From assembly GCF_025971925.1 (NCBI RefSeq), contig NZ_JAPDHV010000011.1, positions 1 through 55,389 of the forward strand: a DNA stretch of 55,389 nt. The letters run 5' to 3'. Below, piece by piece: positions 43,922 through 49,844 of the stretch. The notes beneath the pieces were generated by a model. The model made no database searches and was not told the DNA's origin. It saw only the letters and a program-made list of their open reading frames with translations. The translations under genes were made by a program, and so were the position numbers. How positions within the stretch are numbered: the stretch's first letter is position 1; each line of letters opens with the position of its first letter. Origin of the DNA: Chryseobacterium oryctis (GTDB lineage: Bacteria > Bacteroidota > Bacteroidia > Flavobacteriales > Weeksellaceae).

Positions 43922-46900
43922 ATGAAGAAAATAATAATACTACTCAATTTGTTGGTCGTGGGCTTTATATACGCGCAAACCAACCTTACCTCTTCGGAAA
44001 ATTATATATACGAAAAAAACTGCCTATCAGAAGACTGTTCTAAAAAAACCGAATCTGTACAATATTTTGACGGATTGGGAAGAGCAAAACAGAGTATCAG
44101 CATCAAAGCAACTCCTACAGGAAAAGATATTGCCCTCCCTCTGGAATATGATGAATATGGAAGACAAATCAAAAGCTACCTTCCCATTCCTCAAGCAACA
44201 ACGCAAAACGGAGCTATTTACAACACTCCGATTTCCAATGCTTCATCCCAATACGGAAATGAAAAAATATATGCTGAAAAGGTATTGGAATCTTCCCCTT
44301 TAGGAAGAATTCAGCAACAAAAACAAGTAGGAAACGAATGGAGTGCGCATCCCGTTCAGTTCGGTTACAGTTCAAATACTTCCATGGATGAAGTGAAAAA
44401 ATATATCGTAGTAACAAGCTGGACAGAAGGCAGAACTAATAGTGTATTAAGCCTTTCAGGAATATATCCTGCAAATTCTTTATACAAATCCTCTGTGACG
44501 GATGAAGATGGAAATACAACCTTTCAGTTCAAAAACATGAAAGGACAAACCATACTAACGAGAAAAAAAGACGGAAATCAAAATGTCGACACTTATTATG
44601 TATACAATGAGTATGGCAAGTTGGTATACTCCATTCCGCCTTTGGCTTCAAAATCAGGACTTACCGATGAAGCAACTTTAAACAATCTTTGCTATCAGTA
44701 TCGATATGATGGTTGGAATCGACTGGTGGAAAAGAAAATTCCTGGTAAAGGCTGGGAATATATGGTGTATGATAAAGCTGATAGACTGATTCTATCCAGG
44801 GATGCCAATCTTGAAGCACAAGGGAAATGGCTGATGACCAAATATGATACGTTTGGAAGAGTGGTCTATACCTCAATCATTTCGGGAGGAAGCAGGGCAA
44901 ATATGCAGTCTCAGGCAGGAAATTTAGTTATTGTAGAAAATAGGCATAATTCCGGATTTACTCAAGATGGAATGCAGGTGCAGTACACCAATAATTATTT
45001 TAGTTCTCTTGAAAAAATATTAGCGGTCAACTATTACGATACTTATCCTTCATACAGCTTCAATCCTTCTTTTCCTTCTTCAATAATGGGAAAAAGTATA
45101 TTATCTGATAATGCCACAACTAATGCAGTAAGCACCAAAAGTCTTCCTGTGATGAGCCTGATAAAAAACATTGAAGATGATAACTGGACGAAAAGCTACA
45201 ATTATTATGATGAAAAAGGAAGAGTGATAGGCACATATTCCATCAATCATTTGGGAGGATACACCAAAACAGAATCTGAGCTCGATTTTTCAGGCTTGGC
45301 AAAACTAACTAAAGTATTTCATAAAAGATTAAATACAGATACGGAGAAGGTCATCACCCAGACTTTTACCTATGACAACCAGAACAGATTATTGACACAT
45401 ACCCATCAAATAGACAATAATCCGGTGGAGTATTTAGCTCAAAATGAGTATAACGAGCTTTCTCAGCTGAAAAATAAAAAAGTCGGCGGTACAAACCCCG
45501 CTTCTCCGCTTCAAAGTATAGATTATACTTACAACATCCGAGGATGGCTCACCAAAATCAACGATCCTTCAAACCTGAACGGAAAACTTTTCGGGTATGA
45601 AATGCGATACACCAACCCTGTGAATACCAATATCGCTTCAGGTAAGTTTGTAGGGAACATCTCAGAAATTGACTGGAAAAATGCTAATGAAGATGTACTG
45701 AAAAGATACAACTATGCTTATGACGGACTAAACAGACTGCAGGACGCTATTTATTCTGAACCCAATTCTACCACTCCGTTTAATAATAATTTCAATGAAA
45801 ATCTGACGTATGATATCAACGGAAACATCGCAACTCTGAAAAGAAATGCATTCCCTATTTATGGTACAACATCTACTTTGGTTGATGATTTGGTGTATCA
45901 ATACTCAGGAAACACGCTAACCAAGGTCATTGAAAACTCTTTGAACGACACAGGATATGAAGGCGGAAACAATATCATTTCCTATGATGATAACGGAAAT
46001 ATGAAAGATATGCTTGATAAAGGTATCCAATCTATCAATTACAATTTCCTGAATCTTGCTAATCAGTTGGCCATCACTCAGGTAAATCCTATTGGATTGA
46101 CTTCCTCTTCCAATATCAACTATCTGTATCGTGCTGACGGAACAAAACTCCGTAAAACCTATACCAACACACCTCCAAGAGGAACGCCTAATACCACAAT
46201 GACGGATTATCTGGATGGTTTTCAGTATGAATATGTGGAAGATGGCGCAATATGTATAACCTGCAGAACGGAAACAGCCTTCGAACAACAGGCATACAGC
46301 TCCCGTATTGCATTTCCGGGAACAGGAACCCCGGAATGGAAACTCGATTTTGTAGCCACTGCAGAAGGATTTTACAGTTTTAAAGAAAATCGTTATATTT
46401 ACCAGTACAAAGACCACTTGGGAAATGCAAGGGTAAGTTTTGCAAAAAACAGCGAAGGCGTTCTTGAAATTATAAGCACCAACAATTATTATCCTTTCGG
46501 GCTAAATCATATTGGAGGTTCTAACTCCTCTTCCTTTGGGAGTTTTCATTCCTATAAATACAATGGAAAAGAGTTGCAAGAAACAGGCTTCCTAGACTAC
46601 GGTTGGAGACAATATATGCCCGACCTGGGAAGATGGAACGGTACTGACCAATTGGCGGAAATGTATGATTCTTTCAGTCCGTATGCCTATGTGATGAATA
46701 ATCCTATTTCTTTCATTGACCCTGATGGTAGAAAAATTGTAGAAACGAATGAAGGTTGGACATTCACTGGAGAACATATTAACTCAGTAATGAGTTATTT
46801 ACAAGGAGGAGGTGGCGTAAAGCATTTATCAGAATCATTAGATGCGTGGGGACAATCTAATAGCGGTGTTGGCGGTGATGCTTTTGCAGGATTTTGGAAT

Positions 46901-47509
46901 GCATTCAATGGAATTGATGTAAATATCCCTGAAGTTGTAATGACTGGAAAAAGAGGATATGCTTCATATAATAGAGCTGTTTTCGAAAGTGGTATTCTGG
47001 GAGCTTTACAAAACTGGAACATAGATCAAGCATATAGTACTTGGCAAACAGCCATTAATGAAACAAAGATTGGAAAATCTATAGGAAATCTTGAAACATT
47101 TCTATTTATGGATATTCCGATGTCATTTGCAGGCGAAGGTTTATTTGCTGCAGGTTGGAAATCGATTGGTGCAGGGAAATATTTATCCGGAGTGGTGAAT
47201 AATGTTTATGCAAGAATTTCTCCGAGAATATTCCCTCAAGTTTATACAAAGTCTTCTCTTGCGCTTGGCAGACAGATGCATAAGGCTTATAAAGTAGGTC
47301 TGGCTGACGGAATAAATACATTTAAAGAATTTAATAAAGTACCTGGAATCAGACCTGATTTTGTAGATTTTAGTACAAAAACAATTTATGAACTTAAACC
47401 TTATAACCCTAAACAAATTCAATTAGGAACACAACAGTTATTAAAATATAAAAATGCATTTGAAGCACAATATGGAGGGACATGGAATACGGTTTTAGAT
47501 TTTTATTAA
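43922..47509 (+). CDS. Rhs-repeat polymorphic toxin with restriction-endonuclease-fold tip
   Basis: 1195 residues. Signal peptide (1-19, FIYAQ), a DUF6443-type N-terminal region (VQYFDGLGRAKQSISIKATP), many YD repeats, and the Rhs core from KDHLGNARVSF and YKYNGKELQETGFLDYGWRQ to the conserved DPDG at 933-936. The 259-residue tip after DPDG is variable. Its end, RPDFVDF ... YELKPYNP, has the PD-(D/E)xK arrangement (Asp1146, Glu1157, Lys1159) of restriction-endonuclease-fold toxins, so it should cut nucleic acid in rival cells. The next gene fits its immunity protein. Confidence 0.92.
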   Translation: MKKIIILLNLLVVGFIYAQTNLTSSENYIYEKNCLSEDCSKKTESVQYFDGLGRAKQSISIKATPTGKDIALPLEYDEYGRQIKSYLPIPQATTQNGAIYNTPISNASSQYGNEKIYAEKVLESSPLGRIQQQKQVGNEWSAHPVQFGYSSNTSMDEVKKYIVVTSWTEGRTNSVLSLSGIYPANSLYKSSVTDEDGNTTFQFKNMKGQTILTRKKDGNQNVDTYYVYNEYGKLVYSIPPLASKSGLTDEATLNNLCYQYRYDGWNRLVEKKIPGKGWEYMVYDKADRLILSRDANLEAQGKWLMTKYDTFGRVVYTSIISGGSRANMQSQAGNLVIVENRHNSGFTQDGMQVQYTNNYFSSLEKILAVNYYDTYPSYSFNPSFPSSIMGKSILSDNATTNAVSTKSLPVMSLIKNIEDDNWTKSYNYYDEKGRVIGTYSINHLGGYTKTESELDFSGLAKLTKVFHKRLNTDTEKVITQTFTYDNQNRLLTHTHQIDNNPVEYLAQNEYNELSQLKNKKVGGTNPASPLQSIDYTYNIRGWLTKINDPSNLNGKLFGYEMRYTNPVNTNIASGKFVGNISEIDWKNANEDVLKRYNYAYDGLNRLQDAIYSEPNSTTPFNNNFNENLTYDINGNIATLKRNAFPIYGTTSTLVDDLVYQYSGNTLTKVIENSLNDTGYEGGNNIISYDDNGNMKDMLDKGIQSINYNFLNLANQLAITQVNPIGLTSSSNINYLYRADGTKLRKTYTNTPPRGTPNTTMTDYLDGFQYEYVEDGAICITCRTETAFEQQAYSSRIAFPGTGTPEWKLDFVATAEGFYSFKENRYIYQYKDHLGNARVSFAKNSEGVLEIISTNNYYPFGLNHIGGSNSSSFGSFHSYKYNGKELQETGFLDYGWRQYMPDLGRWNGTDQLAEMYDSFSPYAYVMNNPISFIDPDGRKIVETNEGWTFTGEHINSVMSYLQGGGGVKHLSESLDAWGQSNSGVGGDAFAGFWNAFNGIDVNIPEVVMTGKRGYASYNRAVFESGILGALQNWNIDQAYSTWQTAINETKIGKSIGNLETFLFMDIPMSFAGEGLFAAGWKSIGAGKYLSGVVNNVYARISPRIFPQVYTKSSLALGRQMHKAYKVGLADGINTFKEFNKVPGIRPDFVDFSTKTIYELKPYNPKQIQLGTQQLLKYKNAFEAQYGGTWNTVLDFY

Positions 47510-47516
47510 AAAGAAA

Positions 47517-47963
47517 ATGGAAAAAAAAGAATTAATTAATATAATAAGCAATGTTCTTAGTCCAATAGGATTTAAAAGAAAAGGAAATAGTTGGGTGTTT
47601 AATGATAGTTCAATTAATAAAATAGTTAATCTACAAAAGTCTCAGTTTGGAAATTACTACTATATAAATTATGGATATATCTTAAATGCAATTCCGCTAA
47701 ACGATATGATGCATATATATAATAGAGTAACTTCTATAAATATTGATGAAAGAGAAGAAATTAATTTATTATTGAATCTTGAAAGTAATATATCTGATAA
47801 AGAGAGAGAAGATGGATTGAAGAAAGTACTTCAAAAAGAACTTGTTGATAAAATTCAATCAATTAATATAGAAGATGATTTGCTTGAAGAATTGAGAAAT
47901 CGCCCTCATTTGAATGATATTCCTTTAGTAGTTAAACAGTATTTTCAATTACCTGTAGTTTAA
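47517..47963 (+). CDS. DUF4304-type putative immunity protein
   Basis: 148 residues, 7 bases after the Rhs toxin gene. GFKRKGNSWVFNDSS and VNLQKSQFGNYYYINYGYIL match the DUF4304 pattern of cytosolic proteins common next to polymorphic toxins. No signal peptide, as expected for a protein that neutralises the toxin in the cytoplasm. The sequence is more AT-rich than the Rhs core, like the toxin tip, consistent with tip and immunity moving together. Immunity role is inferred from position and family. Confidence 0.8.
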   Translation: MEKKELINIISNVLSPIGFKRKGNSWVFNDSSINKIVNLQKSQFGNYYYINYGYILNAIPLNDMMHIYNRVTSINIDEREEINLLLNLESNISDKEREDGLKKVLQKELVDKIQSINIEDDLLEELRNRPHLNDIPLVVKQYFQLPVV

Positions 47964-48001
47964 AATTAATATGACAAAAAAGGTAGATTTAATAACCCAC
48001 G

Positions 48002-48034
48002 CTCCCGCACGATTTTATCGTGTGGCGGATAAAC
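48002..48034. repeat. Cassette-end hairpin 1 (CTCCCGC...GCGGATAAACAA)
   Basis: Located 38 bases after the DUF4304 gene. Stem CGCACGAT / ATCGTGTG with a TTT loop, inside CTCCCGC on the left and GCGGATAAACAA on the right. The same outer bases with a different stem occur after the second immunity gene. Confidence 0.6.
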
Positions 48035-48038
48035 AAAA

Positions 48039-48063
48039 GAGGCTGTCTCAAAAGGTAAATTAA
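48039..48063. other. Possible insertion-sequence end remnant
   Basis: GAGGCTGTCTCAAAAGG resembles terminal inverted repeats of Bacteroidota insertion sequences. It lies just before the point where the orphan toxin reading frame begins (frame opens after a TAA at 48061), so a deletion through an IS end may have removed the 5' part. Based on resemblance only; no partner repeat is present. Confidence 0.35.
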
Positions 48064-48129
48064 TGCTCTGCTCACGGTACAACTTGGTACAATACAGGTG
48101 CCGGATTTACCAATACTTGGGGAAACTCT

Positions 48130-48807
48130 ATGGATTATGACGGAAACTCCATCAACTGGAGTGCTGATTATACTAACAATTTATTAGCTAGTATCGGACA
48201 GGGACCTGCTCTAAGCTTTTCACAATATACCGGTGGGGGATATTCTATTAATAATAATACTTTGTGGTGGTGGACGAATCCAACAGTAGCAAATCAAGCC
48301 GGTACTGGGAAGATACTGAAATTTACCCATCAAGTTCCAGAAAATAATAATAGCGGATGGGAGCAATCTGTATTAGGTTTTATAACCGCGGATGTAATGA
48401 TAGTAGAACCATCAGATGCAGCTTGGCCAAAATGGGTTGGATATGGAATTTTGGGAACAGCTGCTGGAATTTCTCTTTACCTTAAAATGGAAAGAGAAAT
48501 AGATGGTATTGAAAAACGAGATCTCAAACCTCAAGGTGTTTTATATCAGTTAGAAGCAACAAGAAGTGGTTTTTATCCTAATGTAAGAGGAGGCACAACC
48601 TACTTAAATGCAGGTGATGTATGGAAATATGGAGAAACAACGACAAATAATCGATATTCAGAAGCTGATTTAACGAGAAAAGGATTGGTTATGAATCCAA
48701 TATTTTATGGCAATCAATCCACTATAAAAATACAGGAAAAAATAATGATTTACGGATACTTTTTTGCTCACGGAACCCTTCCTCCAGGAAATAAAATATT
48801 TAGATAA
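48130..48807 (+). CDS. Orphan Rhs C-terminal toxin tip, GIY-YIG/URI-like
   Basis: 225 residues from the first ATG, but the same frame is open without a start codon for 22 codons before it (AHGTTWYNTGAGFTNTWGNS), which reads like the region behind an Rhs core. No signal peptide or YD repeat, so it is a detached tip, probably silent until recombined behind an Rhs core. The C-terminal domain has GVLYQLEAT, DVWKYGETTTNNRYSE, IKIQEKIMIYGY and LPPGNKIFR, which fits a GIY-YIG/URI nuclease (GIY and YIG analogues, Arg, Glu, Asn), resembling Tox-URI2-type toxins. The immunity gene starts 1 base after its stop. Confidence 0.75.
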   Translation: MDYDGNSINWSADYTNNLLASIGQGPALSFSQYTGGGYSINNNTLWWWTNPTVANQAGTGKILKFTHQVPENNNSGWEQSVLGFITADVMIVEPSDAAWPKWVGYGILGTAAGISLYLKMEREIDGIEKRDLKPQGVLYQLEATRSGFYPNVRGGTTYLNAGDVWKYGETTTNNRYSEADLTRKGLVMNPIFYGNQSTIKIQEKIMIYGYFFAHGTLPPGNKIFR

Positions 48808-48808
48808 A

Positions 48809-49252
48809 ATGAATTTTGGATTAGCAATAACAATAAGTCGAGAAATTACAAATACAAATATCATTACAGAATTGTCTGATGATATGGAGAGGTATTTAAA
48901 AAATAAGAACTATGGTAATGATATTAAAGAAGTCGTTATTGGAATTATATGTGTTAGTCAAGGGTTTGAACAATTTTATAAACCTAAAAAAGCTAGATAT
49001 ACAAAAGATAAAAAAATTATAAAGAGTGAAGGCTTTGAATATGAAATAGAAAAATGTTTAGAATATTCTATAAAATTAGATTTTGAGGAATTTCAAAGTT
49101 CCTCAGAAGAAGAGCGAAAAAAAATCATCTCCAGAGAAATCTTATTATCCTTAGATACATTAGAAAGTATAAAAAAGAAGATAAAAGATTTTAATTGGGA
49201 ACAATTTAAACAAGATTTAGAAAACTATTTTAATGAGAAAGGCTTGTTATAA
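48809..49252 (+). CDS. Putative immunity protein of the orphan toxin
   Basis: 147 residues from the ATG directly behind the toxin stop; an in-frame ATG 15 codons earlier would overlap the toxin gene. The protein is cytosolic, Lys/Glu-rich and mostly helical, with a conserved-looking GFEYEIEKCLEYSIKLDFEEF centre. It may belong to the Imm44-like group found with URI-type toxins, but I cannot confirm that without a profile search. The role is assigned mainly from its place. Its end overlaps a hairpin terminator. Confidence 0.7.
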   Translation: MNFGLAITISREITNTNIITELSDDMERYLKNKNYGNDIKEVVIGIICVSQGFEQFYKPKKARYTKDKKIIKSEGFEYEIEKCLEYSIKLDFEEFQSSSEEERKKIISREILLSLDTLESIKKKIKDFNWEQFKQDLENYFNEKGLL

Positions 49253-49259
49253 GCCTTTC
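49234..49259 (+). terminator. Terminator-like hairpin at the end of the immunity gene
   Basis: GAAAGGCTT / AAGCCTTTC stem overlapping the stop codon; lacks a long T run. Confidence 0.5.
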
Positions 49260-49265
49260 CAACCC

Positions 49266-49306
49266 CTCCCGCTCCGCAAAGTCTCCCGACTTTGAGCGGA
49301 TAACAA
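49266..49306. repeat. Cassette-end hairpin 2 (CTCCCGC...GCGGATAACAA)
   Basis: Stem CAAAGTC / GACTTTG with TCCC loop and an outer CCGCT / AGCGG pair, within CTCCCGC on the left and GCGGATAACAA on the right. Same boundaries as hairpin 1, different inner stem, again directly after an immunity gene. Confidence 0.6.
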
Positions 49307-49307
49307 T

Positions 49308-49337
49308 AAAAAGCCACTGCAATTGCAGTGGTTTTTG
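49308..49337 (-). terminator. Terminator of the XRE repressor gene
   Basis: CCACTGCAATTGCAGTGG, a perfect 9-bp palindrome with A and T runs, 3 bases past the repressor stop. Confidence 0.85.
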
Positions 49338-49339
49338 TT

Positions 49340-49708
49340 TTATAAAGTTGCTACATTTTTATTAAAGAAGTCTTTAAATTTTTTCTTTGTAAGCATGGTT
49401 TCTACAATCTTAAAAACGGTCGTTCTATCCTCTTCGTCTAATTGTTGAATAAGTTGCATTTGTTCAATGGTATTTTTATCTTCAAAAGTTATCTCATTAG
49501 GAATCTCCCCTTCGAAATTTACTAAATCATCAATAGACATATTAAAAAACTTGGCGATTTTACTAATGGCTTCAATTGATAAATCTCTGTCGCCAGTTTC
49601 TACACGAGAATAATTAGAACGATGCATTGCAATTAAATCAGCAATCGCTTGTTGCGTTAATCCCTTTTCTTCTCTTATCTTCTTTATGTTTTTACCAATG
49701 TGTTGCAT
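49340..49708 (-). CDS. XRE-family repressor of the accessory element
   Basis: 122 residues. Residues 4-62 are a Cro/CI-type helix-turn-helix (IREEKGLTQQAIADLIAMHR, then SRVETGDRDLSIEAISKIAK), followed by an acidic helical C-terminal part (EDKNTIEQMQLIQQLDEEDR). It is divergent from the primase gene with a 136-base control region containing ACACAATAT repeats and a TTGTGTT/AACACAA dyad. The arrangement is that of a phage or element repressor controlling a replication gene. Confidence 0.88.
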   Translation of the reverse strand: MQHIGKNIKKIREEKGLTQQAIADLIAMHRSNYSRVETGDRDLSIEAISKIAKFFNMSIDDLVNFEGEIPNEITFEDKNTIEQMQLIQQLDEEDRTTVFKIVETMLTKKKFKDFFNKNVATL

Positions 49709-49748
49709 GTCTTGAACTTTACACGAAGTTATCTAAAAAGCACAAATC

Positions 49749-49835
49749 ACACAATATGTATAATTTTGATAAAAATAATGTTGTTAATTTGATACTTTTA
49801 TTTTACTTTTGTGTTGTATCAAAATAACACAATAT
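49749..49835. promoter_or_regulatory. Divergent control region with ACACAATAT repeats and -7 box
   Basis: ACACAATAT occurs at 49749-49757 and 49827-49835. TTGTGTT (49809-49815) and AACACAA (49826-49832) form a dyad over the transcription start of the primase gene. TACTTTTG (49804-49811) is an exact -7 box with TTG 20 bases upstream. Likely operators of the divergent XRE repressor. Confidence 0.5.
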
Positions 49836-49844
49836 AAATATTCT

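Noticed and set aside
46592..47422. Antisense genes across the Rhs toxin tip
   Set aside because: The opposite-strand frames have no start context or domains; the sense frame carries the recognisable Rhs core and nuclease motif.
49809..49844. TTG start for the primase 12 codons upstream
   Set aside because: It would lie inside the -7 box and operator; MEISAIKERL matches the usual start of CHC2 primases.
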